Part shown: in pieces, positions 25,902-36,639 of the stretch | Numbering within the stretch: the stretch's first letter is position 1 | Layout of the letters: every line of letters begins with the position of its first letter | Assembly: GCA_900129675.1 (NCBI GenBank) | Contig: FSRD01000001.1 | Coordinates: 1,973,501-2,037,500 of the forward strand | Origin: Bradyrhizobium erythrophlei | Lineage (GTDB): Bacteria; Pseudomonadota; Alphaproteobacteria; Rhizobiales; Xanthobacteraceae | DNA length: 64,000 nucleotides | Reading direction: 5' to 3' | Notes under the pieces: model-generated | Seen by the model: the letters and a program-made list of their open reading frames with translations, nothing else | Told to the model about the DNA's origin: nothing | Databases searched by the model: none | Translations under genes and position numbers: made by a program

Positions 25902-26618
25902 TTAGTTCCACGCACGAAGAGAGGCGGTTGCGAGGTCAGCCTTCTTCAGGAGAGCGCGCAGCGGTGGACATTCGGGATAATGCCGTGCGAGCGTCGCCGC
26001 CACCTCGGCAAGACTGGCGATGTGCCGGTCGCGGCCTGCGGGAGATGCCGCGAGTGGATCATCCTTTGGCAGCTCATGATAATAGAGCTCGAAAAAGACG
26101 TCGTCTGACAGCTCGTCGCGCTTGTATTCACACTGCACCCAGTTATCGAGCTCGCAGCGGATGGCGTCCACCCGCTTATAGACGCCCGCACGCTGACGCG
26201 TATCGACCAGCACGGACTTCAACAGCCGTCCGACCGCCTTGTGTCCTTCGACCGGCATTCGTGTCTTCGGCCGGCGGCTCGGGCCGGACATGAACATGGC
26301 GTACTCAACCGAGTTGTTGGGCCCGCGAGGCGGCTGTTGGGATTTCGGTGTAGCCGCTTTTGCCTTGGTCTCGGCCGAGCGGCCCGGACTGATAAATTCC
26401 GGCAGGAAGGGCCTGGACTCGCCGTTCCAATCCGCAACCACGATGGGGGCGGGTGCTTCGGCGAGCTTCGACATGATCGAGTCCAGCGAATAACCCTTCG
26501 AGGCATCGGCCATGAGGAAGAGGGATGACCCGCCGTCCGGGCTGTACATGCCTTTCCACGGTGCCGCAGCCACCGTCCAGCCATGCTGCATTGCCCATTG
26601 CTGCTGCTGGGCCGTCAC
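25902..26618 (-). CDS. Hypothetical protein
   Basis: A 238-residue soluble protein. The N-terminal part (WTVAAAPWKGMYSPDGGSS then LFLMADASKGYSLDSIMSKL) is followed by a polar linker and a C-terminal helical part (ALLKKADLATASLRAWN). No catalytic motif is evident. It is transcribed toward the small genes, with no partner on its strand. The product is not recognised. Confidence 0.55.
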   Translation of the reverse strand: MTAQQQQWAMQHGWTVAAAPWKGMYSPDGGSSLFLMADASKGYSLDSIMSKLAEAPAPIVVADWNGESRPFLPEFISPGRSAETKAKAATPKSQQPPRGPNNSVEYAMFMSGPSRRPKTRMPVEGHKAVGRLLKSVLVDTRQRAGVYKRVDAIRCELDNWVQCEYKRDELSDDVFFELYYHELPKDDPLAASPAGRDRHIASLAEVAATLARHYPECPPLRALLKKADLATASLRAWN

Positions 26619-26831
26619 ACCATTGCGACTATAGGGCTCGTTCGCACGAATGTGGGCTTTCGCGGTGGGATCGAACCATGCCGTATCGTGGTCGGATCCG
26701 GGTATCCGGTTCTGGAACTGCCCCTGCGGGAAGGAACGCTTAGCGGTTGAGGGGACCAGACCCGTCGCGTCGATGAACTGGAGCGCGCGCGCCGCGGCAC
26801 AGGCCGCGGCCTGCGCCGCGGGCTTGGACTA

Positions 26832-26921
26832 TTAATCGGCGTGGGGTCCCGACGCCGATCGGCGAGCTAAATTATTGATTTATTGAGTGGTGAAGGGGGC
26901 ACTCTTGAGCGCTTATTCACA
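26832..26921. repeat. 90-bp direct repeat, right copy
   Basis: Right-hand partner of 9426-9515, in the same orientation with one mismatch. It lies 115 bases from the end of murA, so it marks the junction between accessory DNA and the conserved core block. Confidence 0.9.
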
Positions 26922-27035
26922 GCTGGCCTGTGGGCGCTCGAACCGGCCGCCGGCGGCGAGCGGCGCCGGCTCACAGATACCCCTCGAGGCCTGTCAAATC
27001 GCCTCCCAACGGGAGCAATGTGCAGGAACAGACAA

Positions 27036-28337
27036 TTAGGACTCGCGCGTTCGCGCGGGAACGCGGGTAATCTTCGCGCCGAGCGCGTTGAGCCGTTCCT
27101 CGATGCGCTCATAGCCGCGTTCGATCTGGTCGGCATTGTTGATGGTCGAGGTGCCTTCGGCGGCGACGGCTGCCAGCAGCATGGCCATGCCGGCGCGGAT
27201 GTCGGGGGAGGTCATCGGCGCGCCGCGCAGCCGGCTCGGCCCGGCCACGATTGCCCGGTGCGGGTCGCACAGCACGATGCGGGCGCCCATCGAGATCAGC
27301 TTGTCGACAAAGAACATCCGCGACTCGAACATCTTCTCGAACATCAGGATCACGCCGTCGCATTGGGTCGCGGTGACGATCGCGATCGACATCAGATCGG
27401 CCGGGAAAGCGGGCCAGGGCTGGTCCTCGAGTTTTGGTACATGGCCGCCGAAATCGTCGTGGATTTTCATGGCCTGGCCGGACGGTACGACGAGGTCGTC
27501 GCCTTCGACTCCGCAGACGATGCCGAGCCGCTCAAAGCCCATCCGGATCGAGCGCAAATGCTCGACTCCGGCGCGCGCGATCCGAAGCGGCGACCTTGTC
27601 ACCGCGGCAAGCCCGATCAGCGAGCCGACCTCGATGTGGTCGGGCTGGATCGCGTAGCGCGCGCCGCCAAGCGTCGCCGGTCCATGGATCACGATGGTGT
27701 TGGTGCCGATGCCTTCGATCCTGGCGCCGAGGGCGACCAGGAAGTGCGCGAGGTCCTGCACATGCGGCTCGGAGGCGGCATTGCGCAGGTGAGTGGTGCC
27801 GTGGGCGCCAACCGCGGCGACCAGCGCGTTCTCGGTGGCGGTCACGCTGGGCTCGTCGAGGAAGACGTCGGCGCCCTTCAGCCGCGAGGCGCGGAATTCC
27901 AGCCGGTGGGTCGCGGTGACGGTGGCGCCTAACTGCTCGAAGGCCAGGAAATGCGTATCGAGCCGCCGCCGGCCGATGACGTCGCCGCCGGGCGGCGGCA
28001 GCGCCACCTCGCCACAGCGGGCGAGCAGCGGTCCGGCCAGCAGGATCGAGGCGCGGATCCGCGCGCACAGTTCCGGATCGAGATCGGCGGCGCGGATGTC
28101 TTTGGCGTGAATGACGAGCGTGTTGCGCTGTTGCCATTCGGCAGATGCGCCGACCGAGCGGACCAGCTCGACCAGGGTTTCGGTGTCGCGAATGCGCGGA
28201 ACGTTTTCCAGCGTGACCGGGTGCTCGGTCAGCAGGGACGCCGCGATGATCGGCAGCGCGGAATTCTTGTTGCCGGACGGCTCGATCGTGCCCGCGAGCC
28301 GGTGACCGCCTTCAACGATGTATTGGATGGGTGGCAC
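27036..28337 (-). CDS. murA: UDP-N-acetylglucosamine 1-carboxyvinyltransferase, Asp-loop variant
   Basis: Transfers enolpyruvate from PEP to UDP-GlcNAc, the first committed step of peptidoglycan synthesis, in the cytoplasm. 433 residues starting at GTG 28337. SGNKNSALPI near the N-terminus carries the catalytic Lys, and the C-terminal RGYERIEERL is typical. The mobile loop reads PGGDVIG, with Asp119 where most enzymes have the Cys that fosfomycin alkylates. Asp at this position is known from Mycobacterium and Chlamydia MurA and gives intrinsic fosfomycin resistance. It follows gyrB on the same strand after about 230 bases. A second MurA elsewhere in the genome is possible. Confidence 0.92.
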   Translation of the reverse strand: MPPIQYIVEGGHRLAGTIEPSGNKNSALPIIAASLLTEHPVTLENVPRIRDTETLVELVRSVGASAEWQQRNTLVIHAKDIRAADLDPELCARIRASILLAGPLLARCGEVALPPPGGDVIGRRRLDTHFLAFEQLGATVTATHRLEFRASRLKGADVFLDEPSVTATENALVAAVGAHGTTHLRNAASEPHVQDLAHFLVALGARIEGIGTNTIVIHGPATLGGARYAIQPDHIEVGSLIGLAAVTRSPLRIARAGVEHLRSIRMGFERLGIVCGVEGDDLVVPSGQAMKIHDDFGGHVPKLEDQPWPAFPADLMSIAIVTATQCDGVILMFEKMFESRMFFVDKLISMGARIVLCDPHRAIVAGPSRLRGAPMTSPDIRAGMAMLLAAVAAEGTSTINNADQIERGYERIEERLNALGAKITRVPARTRES

Positions 28338-28566
28338 CTGGAAACGTTCTCAACTATTTCAGCTGTTGCTGGACCGTACACTGTGATCGCAAATCACGCG
28401 GCAATTACTTTCACCGACCGCGCAATTGCTTTCTTTCCGCAGGAATTGCTTTCTTCCAGAACAACGTTGGGTAGCAAGTTGTCGAGTCAGGGTTGTGCGT
28501 AAATTGAGTCAGACAATTCGCTCCCAGAGTCAGGGAAATGCGTTCTCCGACACGTGCGTCCTGGCC

Positions 28567-31334
<2,768 letters not shown>

Positions 31335-33224
31335 TTGTCTTCACCCTCACCGCAATATCGGCCGGATGTCGACGGCCTCCGGGCCATCGCCGTGTTGCTG
31401 GTGATGAACTATCACGCGTTCCCGGAAGCGATACCGGGCGGCTTCATCGGCGTCGACATCTTCTTCGTGATCTCGGGATTTCTGATCACCGGCATCATCG
31501 CGCGCGAGCTCGACTTCAAGCGGTTCAGCCTGGTTGCCTTCTACGTCAGGCGGATCCGGCGGATTTTTCCGGCCTTGATCGTCGTGCTCTGCGCGGCGCT
31601 GGTGCTGGGCTCGTTATGGATGCTGCCGGCGGCCTATGCGCAGCTTGGCAGCGACGTCTTTGCCAGCGCGGCGTTTTTCGCCAACATCGCGCTGCTGCTG
31701 CAGTCCGGCTATTTCGACATCGCATCGGCCAAAAAGCCGCTGCTGCATTTATGGTCGCTGGGCATCGAGGAGCAATTCTATCTGTTCTGGCCGCTGCTGT
31801 TGATGCTGGCCGTCCGCTTGCGCCTGAGCATCGTGGCCGTCGCCTCGATCCTCGGCATCGGGTCGTTTTTGCTCAATCTGGCGCTGATCGGCTCCGACCC
31901 GATCGCGACCTTCTATCTGCCGTTCACGCGAGCGTTTGAACTGCTCGCCGGCGCGGTCCTGGCGCGCGGCTGGAACCGGATCAGCCAGACCGGCGCGGCC
32001 GGCAATCTGCGCGCCTTGATCGGCGTCGGGCTGATCGCGGTTGCCGCCGCTGTGCTCGACCCCCATCGCGCCTTTCCGGGCTGGTGGGCGATCCTGCCGG
32101 TCGCGGGAGCCGCACTGCTGTTATCCGCACCCGGCGCCTGGTTCTGCCGCGTCGTACTCGCCAGCCGGCCGCTGGTCGGGATCGGGCTGGTCAGTTACCC
32201 CCTTTATCTCTGGCATTGGCCGCTGCTGGTGTTTTTCACCATCATCAAGTTCAACCCGCTGACCTTGCTGGAGCGCGAGTTGGTATTGCTCGCGAGCGGG
32301 CTGCTGGCGTGGGCTACTTATCAATACGTCGAAAAGCCGTTTCGATTTGGCGCCCCGCGCCCGCGCTGGATTTTTGCGCTGTGCGAAGGCATGGTGCTGG
32401 TCGCCGTCGCCGGTTCCGCGATCGTTTGGGGACGCGGTTTCGATTTCCGGCTGCCGGCGGAAATGCGCGCGATGGCCAATGTGCCGACCCAAAATTCGAA
32501 ATGGCGGTTTCACCGTTGCCTGCTCGATCTCAGCCACGAGATGTCATTTGCCGATGACTGCGTCGATCGGACCCGGCGGCCGCTGGTTCTGGTGTGGGGA
32601 GATTCGACCGCAGGCGCGCTGATGCCCGGGCTGCTCAAGGCCCAGGAGACGAGAAATTTCGGCATCGGACAGCTCACCTCCAGTTCCTGCATTCCCGCGT
32701 TGAATGCCGACATCCCGTCCACGCCCAACTGCCGCGCCATCAACGACAAGGTGCTGTCGCTGGTCCGCGACATCAGGCCCGATATCGTGCTGCTGCACGG
32801 AACCTGGGAGAAGCACCTCGACCATGTGGCCGAAACGGTCGTGGCGCTGAAGACGTTGACCGCCGCGCGTGTCGTGGTGCTCGGTGGTGTGCCGGCGTGG
32901 CGACGCGGGCTTCCCTCCGAGGTGCTTCGCTACTTCATGCTGCATCACCGACTGATCCCGGCGCGATCGAATGCTGCCGCGCAACCAAACGGCTATGATG
33001 CGGTCATGCGCGCGAAACTGGTTCCGCTCGGCGTCGAATTCATCTCCGCGTCGGACGCGCTGTGCAATGAGGACGGTTGCGTGACCCGCATCGGCGATAG
33101 CGCCGGGGATATCTCGACCAGCGATCAGGTCCATCTGACCGAAAAAGGCTCGGAATATTTGGTCAATGCGGTGATCGACCGCCTGCTCGGCGGGCCGGCG
33201 CCCGCGAGCAACCCGTTAAATTAA
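31335..33224 (+). CDS. Acyltransferase-3 with C-terminal SGNH domain (OafA-like)
   Basis: Inner-membrane O-acyltransferase that would acetylate surface polysaccharide or lipopolysaccharide. 629 residues from TTG 31335. RPDVDGLRAIAVLLVMNYHA is the family signature with the catalytic His, and GVDIFFVISGFLITGIIARE follows. About ten membrane helices extend to roughly residue 375. The periplasmic part begins its SGNH-like block with VWGDSTAGALMPG (Ser) and ends with the Asp-x-x-His element SDQVHLTEKGSEYLV. It interrupts the usual recF-gyrB adjacency on the opposite strand. Confidence 0.92.
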   Translation: MSSPSPQYRPDVDGLRAIAVLLVMNYHAFPEAIPGGFIGVDIFFVISGFLITGIIARELDFKRFSLVAFYVRRIRRIFPALIVVLCAALVLGSLWMLPAAYAQLGSDVFASAAFFANIALLLQSGYFDIASAKKPLLHLWSLGIEEQFYLFWPLLLMLAVRLRLSIVAVASILGIGSFLLNLALIGSDPIATFYLPFTRAFELLAGAVLARGWNRISQTGAAGNLRALIGVGLIAVAAAVLDPHRAFPGWWAILPVAGAALLLSAPGAWFCRVVLASRPLVGIGLVSYPLYLWHWPLLVFFTIIKFNPLTLLERELVLLASGLLAWATYQYVEKPFRFGAPRPRWIFALCEGMVLVAVAGSAIVWGRGFDFRLPAEMRAMANVPTQNSKWRFHRCLLDLSHEMSFADDCVDRTRRPLVLVWGDSTAGALMPGLLKAQETRNFGIGQLTSSSCIPALNADIPSTPNCRAINDKVLSLVRDIRPDIVLLHGTWEKHLDHVAETVVALKTLTAARVVVLGGVPAWRRGLPSEVLRYFMLHHRLIPARSNAAAQPNGYDAVMRAKLVPLGVEFISASDALCNEDGCVTRIGDSAGDISTSDQVHLTEKGSEYLVNAVIDRLLGGPAPASNPLN

Positions 33225-33574
33225 TACATCTGCACCGGCAGCACCTCGCCATTTGGCGCAATCATCAGGCCCCAGGTTTCGTCGGCCGCGATGTCGATCT
33301 GGTTGGATCGGGCAGGGCCGCCCGCAATCTTCAGCGAGTACTGGTATTTGCCGGGCGGCAAGTCGAGCGTCGGTCCTTTCGGCGATTGCGGTCCGCCGGC
33401 GCCGGCAGCGATCTTGACTGTCTGCTTGTTGATGGTGACGGCGACTTCGCCGCCGCCCATATTGCCGAACATCAGCTTGGCCAGACCGGGCTTCGGCATG
33501 ACGTCGGCCTTCGCCGCCGCAGCGGGGTTCTTTTGCGAAAGGTTGATCGTCGTCTCGCCGTTCTGGCGGCCGAT
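33221..33574 (-). pseudogene. 5'-truncated gene for a small beta-rich protein
   Basis: The frame has coding character from 33574 (NGETTINLSQKNPAAAAKAD), but an in-frame stop lies just upstream and no usable start precedes that segment. The only ATG is internal, at 33499 (MPKPGLAKLMFGNMGGGEVA). The protein ends with LPPGKYQYSLKIAGGPARSN and DETWGLMIAPNGEVLPVQMY. It abuts the end of recF, so the 5' part was probably lost by deletion. A shortened 92-residue product from 33499 is possible. Confidence 0.55.
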
Positions 33575-33598
33575 TCAAACCGGACCTACCCGCATCCC

Positions 33599-34738
33599 TC
33601 AGGCGCGGCGGGCGACCTGGCCCGATTCCACGTCGAAAATCTCGCCGGTTGGGCCGATATCGGTGAACGCTGCAGGGTCGGCGCCGGTCATCCAGACCTG
33701 GGCGCCGAGTTTTGCCAGTTCCTCGAACAGCGCCCTGCGTCGGTTGGGATCGAGATGCGCCACCACCTCGTCGAGCAACAACAGCGGCACGATGCCGGTC
33801 ATCTCGGCGACCAGCGTGGCATGCGCCAGCACCAGCCCGATCAGCAGCGCCTTTTGTTCACCGGTGGAGGCGTCGCGGGCCGGCATGCTCTTTGGTGCAT
33901 ACATCACCTGAAGGTCAGTGAGGTGCGGGCCGTCCAGCGTGCGTCCCGCTGCCGCGTCGCGCGCGCGGCTGCCGCGCAGGATCTCGCGGTAGCGATCCTC
34001 CACCGCGGTCGCGGGTTCGCTGACCAGGGCATTCTCCATCCAGCCGTCGAGCATGATCTGCGCCGAGGGAAACGCCGACGCCTCGCCGTGCTCGCGCAGC
34101 ATGGCCGCGAGTTTGGTGACGGTCTGGCCGCGGGTGGCCGCGACCGCGACCGCCAGTTCGGCGGTCTCGCGCTCGATCGCGTCACACCAATGGTCGTCGT
34201 AATTGCGCACCTCGAGCAGCCGGTTGCGCGAGCGCAACGAGCGCTCCAGCGCCGAAACGCGGCTGGAATGTTCGCTGTCGATCGCCAGCACCAGCCGGTC
34301 GAAGAACCGCCGGCGCTCGGACGCGGCGCCTAGGAACAACCCGTCCATCGCGGGCGTCAGCCAGACCATGCGCAAATGATCGCCGAAGGCGGTTGCCGAG
34401 CTCACCGGCTCGCGGTCGATGCGGCAGCGCCGGCTGGTCGAGGCCGCCTCGCTGCCGGGCGCATCGAGGCCGGTACCGAGCGTGGCCAGACCCAGCGCGC
34501 CCTCGACCTCGGCGGAGACCGCCCAGGAGCCGTCGCCCTGATTGTCGGCGACGTCTTCCAGCGTCGCGCGCCGCAGGCCGCGTCCCGGCGACAGGAACGA
34601 GATCGCCTCGAGGCAATTGGTCTTGCCGGCGCCGTTCGGTCCGACCAGCACCACGACATCGCCGCGTACCTGCAAACTCGCCGCGCGATAATTGCGGAAG
34701 TGCGTCAGCGACAGCCGGTGGATGCGGGAGGGGGTCAT
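33599..34738 (-). CDS. recF: DNA replication and repair protein RecF
   Basis: SMC-like ATPase that loads RecA at single-strand gaps with RecO and RecR. 379 residues from ATG 34738 (MTPSRIHRLSLTHFRNYRAA), which opens with the typical RecF L-x-x-FRNY motif; the longer upstream frame is translated repeat sequence and is rejected. Walker A is GPNGAGKTN, the signature region is DASTGEQKALLIGL, and Walker B is LLLLDEVVAHLD. It lies between dnaN and gyrB as in many bacteria, separated from dnaN by a DUF559 cassette. Confidence 0.96.
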   Translation of the reverse strand: MTPSRIHRLSLTHFRNYRAASLQVRGDVVVLVGPNGAGKTNCLEAISFLSPGRGLRRATLEDVADNQGDGSWAVSAEVEGALGLATLGTGLDAPGSEAASTSRRCRIDREPVSSATAFGDHLRMVWLTPAMDGLFLGAASERRRFFDRLVLAIDSEHSSRVSALERSLRSRNRLLEVRNYDDHWCDAIERETAELAVAVAATRGQTVTKLAAMLREHGEASAFPSAQIMLDGWMENALVSEPATAVEDRYREILRGSRARDAAAGRTLDGPHLTDLQVMYAPKSMPARDASTGEQKALLIGLVLAHATLVAEMTGIVPLLLLDEVVAHLDPNRRRALFEELAKLGAQVWMTGADPAAFTDIGPTGEIFDVESGQVARRA

Positions 34739-34763
34739 GTGAGGTCGCGGTGCGATCTTTCCT

Positions 34764-34823
34764 CCCTCTCCCCTTGTGGGAGAGGGTGGCGCCTCACGAA
34801 GTGAGGCGACGGGTGAGGGGTTC
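34764..34823. repeat. 60-bp palindromic repeat, copy A
   Basis: Contains two hairpins: CCTCTCCC/GGGAGAGG around CTTGT, and GCCTCAC-GAA-GTGAGGC. It is inverted relative to copy B at 35190-35249, with one mismatch in 60. Repeats of this kind are scattered through Bradyrhizobium genomes. Confidence 0.9.
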
Positions 34824-35279
34824 TTACGGCTTGGTGAGCTTTGCGAGAATGTCCTCCAGGACAGCAGAGGGTTGCTGCAACACGTCATTGTTCCAGTAAC
34901 GCGCGATTCGAAATCCTTCGGCCATCAAGATAGTCTCTCGGGCGAGATCGCGCACCGACGCGGCGTGCTGACTACCATCGATTTCGATGATGAGATGCTT
35001 TTCGAAGCAAACGAAATCGAGGATAAAGTCCTGAAAGGGAACCTGCCGGCGAAATTTGAAAAGCGAGAGCCTCCGGTCGCGGAGCAACCGCCACATCGCT
35101 GCTTCAGCGTCAGTGGGCTCGCGGCGCATCCTTTTTGCGAAGTTACGGATACGCTTGGCGGTTGGCCGATGGCGTGGCGTCTGCGGCGCGAACCCCTCAC
35201 CCGTCGCCTCACTTCGTGAGGCTCCACCCTCTCCCACAAGGGGAGAGGGGAAGTCCGGGCGGTGTTTGTCGTTCGTCAC
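34824..35279 (-). CDS. DUF559 (restriction-endonuclease-fold) protein
   Basis: 151 residues as read. The domain spans about residue 38 to the end: RRMPREPTDAE-like start (KRMRREPTDAEAAMWRLLRD), FKFRRQVPFQDFILDFVCF (Gln, then Asp of the PD-(D/E)XK-like core), LIIEIDGSQHA (Glu-x-Asp-Gly) and an N-terminal helix. The first 30 residues are translation of repeat copy B, so the repeat supplies the start region. DUF559 proteins resemble very-short-patch repair (Vsr) endonucleases; their role is not established. The gene sits between inverted 60-bp repeats inside the dnaN-recF interval. Confidence 0.8.
   Translation of the reverse strand: MTNDKHRPDFPSPLVGEGGASRSEATGEGFAPQTPRHRPTAKRIRNFAKRMRREPTDAEAAMWRLLRDRRLSLFKFRRQVPFQDFILDFVCFEKHLIIEIDGSQHAASVRDLARETILMAEGFRIARYWNNDVLQQPSAVLEDILAKLTKP
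35190..35249. repeat. 60-bp palindromic repeat, copy B (inverted)
   Basis: Reverse complement of copy A with one mismatch. It overlaps the 5' end of the DUF559 frame, contributing the residues SPLVGEGGASRSEATGEG. Together the copies bracket a segment of about 485 bases. Confidence 0.9.
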
Positions 35280-36394
35280 ACCCGCATCGGCATCAGCACG
35301 TAGAGTGCGCCCTTGTTGTCCTTGTCCTGCACCAGCGTCGGCGAACCCGGATCGGCCAGTCTCAAGATCGCGACCTCGCCTTCGATCTGAGCGGCGATGT
35401 CGAGCAAATAGCGCGAATTGAAGCCGATATCGAGTGCGTCGGAGGCGTATTCGACTTCGAGTTCTTCGGTGGCGCTGCCGGAATCCGGATTGGTGACGGA
35501 CAGCACCAGCTTGCCGGGGGACAGCGCGAGTTTCACCGCGCGGCCGCGCTCGCTCGAAATGGTCGAGACGCGGTCGACCGCGGCCTCGAAATCCTTCTTG
35601 TCGACGATCAGTTCCTTGTCGTTGTTCTGCGGAATGACGCGGCCGTAATCCGGAAACGTGCCGTCGATCAGTTTCGAGGTCAGCACCACATTGCCGATGG
35701 TGAAGCGGATCTTGCCCTGGGACAGTTCGATCGTGACTTCGGCCTCATTGTCCTCGATCAGCCGCTGCACTTCGCCGACGGTCTTGCGCGGCACGATCAC
35801 GCCGGGCATGCCGGCAGCGCCGTTGGGCAGGGCCAGATCGATTTGCGCGAGACGATGTCCGTCGGTGGCAACCGCGCGGAGTGTCGCCGCCTTGGCGGTG
35901 CCGGCGGCGTGCAGATAGATGCCGTTGAGATAATAGCGGGTCTCTTCGGTGGAGATCGCAAACTGCGTGCGATCGATCAGGCGCTTGACGTCGGCGGCAG
36001 CCAGCGTGAACGAATGCGTCATGTCGCCGGCGGCGAGATCGGGAAAATCGCTCTCCGGCAAGGTCTGCAGCGTGAAGCGCGAACGGCCGGCGCGGATCGC
36101 CAGCACCGAACGGTCGCCGTCGCCCTCCAGCACGATCTGCGCGCCGTCGGGCAATTTGCGGACGATGTCGTAGAACATGTGCGCGGGCACGGTGGTCGAG
36201 CCGCCGGTTCCGGCTTCCGCCGCCAGCGTTTCGGTCACTTCCAGATCGAGGTCGGTCGCCTTCAGCGACAGTTTGGCGTTTTCGGCGCGGATCAGCACAT
36301 TGCCCAGGATCGGGATGGTGTTGCGGCGCTCGACCACGCGGTGGACGTGGCCCAGCGATTTCAGGAGTTGCGCGCGCTCGACGGTGACCTTCAT
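35276..36394 (-). CDS. dnaN: DNA polymerase III beta sliding clamp
   Basis: Ring-shaped dimer that tethers DNA polymerase III to the template. The start at ATG 36394 (MKVTVERAQLLKSLGHVHRV) gives 372 residues, the normal length; the longer frame is discarded. Three topologically equivalent domains are visible, beginning with the N-terminal VERRNTIPILGNVLI and ending with the clamp C-terminus YVLMPMRV. The end overlaps the start of the DUF559 frame by 4 bases. It lies 245 bases downstream of dnaA, with a strong hairpin between them. Confidence 0.98.
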   Translation of the reverse strand: MKVTVERAQLLKSLGHVHRVVERRNTIPILGNVLIRAENAKLSLKATDLDLEVTETLAAEAGTGGSTTVPAHMFYDIVRKLPDGAQIVLEGDGDRSVLAIRAGRSRFTLQTLPESDFPDLAAGDMTHSFTLAAADVKRLIDRTQFAISTEETRYYLNGIYLHAAGTAKAATLRAVATDGHRLAQIDLALPNGAAGMPGVIVPRKTVGEVQRLIEDNEAEVTIELSQGKIRFTIGNVVLTSKLIDGTFPDYGRVIPQNNDKELIVDKKDFEAAVDRVSTISSERGRAVKLALSPGKLVLSVTNPDSGSATEELEVEYASDALDIGFNSRYLLDIAAQIEGEVAILRLADPGSPTLVQDKDNKGALYVLMPMRV

Positions 36395-36587
36395 TGCAAT
36401 ACCCGCCTGATCCCTAAGATGGAAAAGCCGGGCGGCCCTGAAGGCGCGCCGCGGCAATTGAAACCCGAAAAGCCGGATCAAAGCTGGATTTGATCAAATT
36501 CCCCGGGGGGACCGCAAGGTGGCGCGGATGGGCCCCAAGCGCAAGGGATTGCGACGCCGTTCCCCACGTTTTGCGAGGAAATCCGCG

Positions 36588-36632
36588 GTCGTCCCGGCCC
36601 CCGTGCGCAATTGCGCACCAGACCGGGACGAC
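36588..36632. repeat. Strong nested palindrome between dnaA and dnaN
   Basis: A perfect 16-bp palindrome GTGCGCAATTGCGCAC (36603-36618) is enclosed by CGTCCCGG / CCGGGACG arms. It lies just after the dnaA stop on the minus strand. It could act as an RNA-end stabiliser or attenuator between dnaA and dnaN, or be one more dispersed repeat. There is no T run, so a simple intrinsic terminator is unlikely. Confidence 0.8.
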
Positions 36633-36639
36633 GAAGAAT

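Noticed and set aside
35135..36493. 452-codon plus-strand frame opposite dnaN
   Set aside because: Antisense shadow of dnaN and of the repeat copy; Arg/Gly/Gln-rich composition typical of such shadows.
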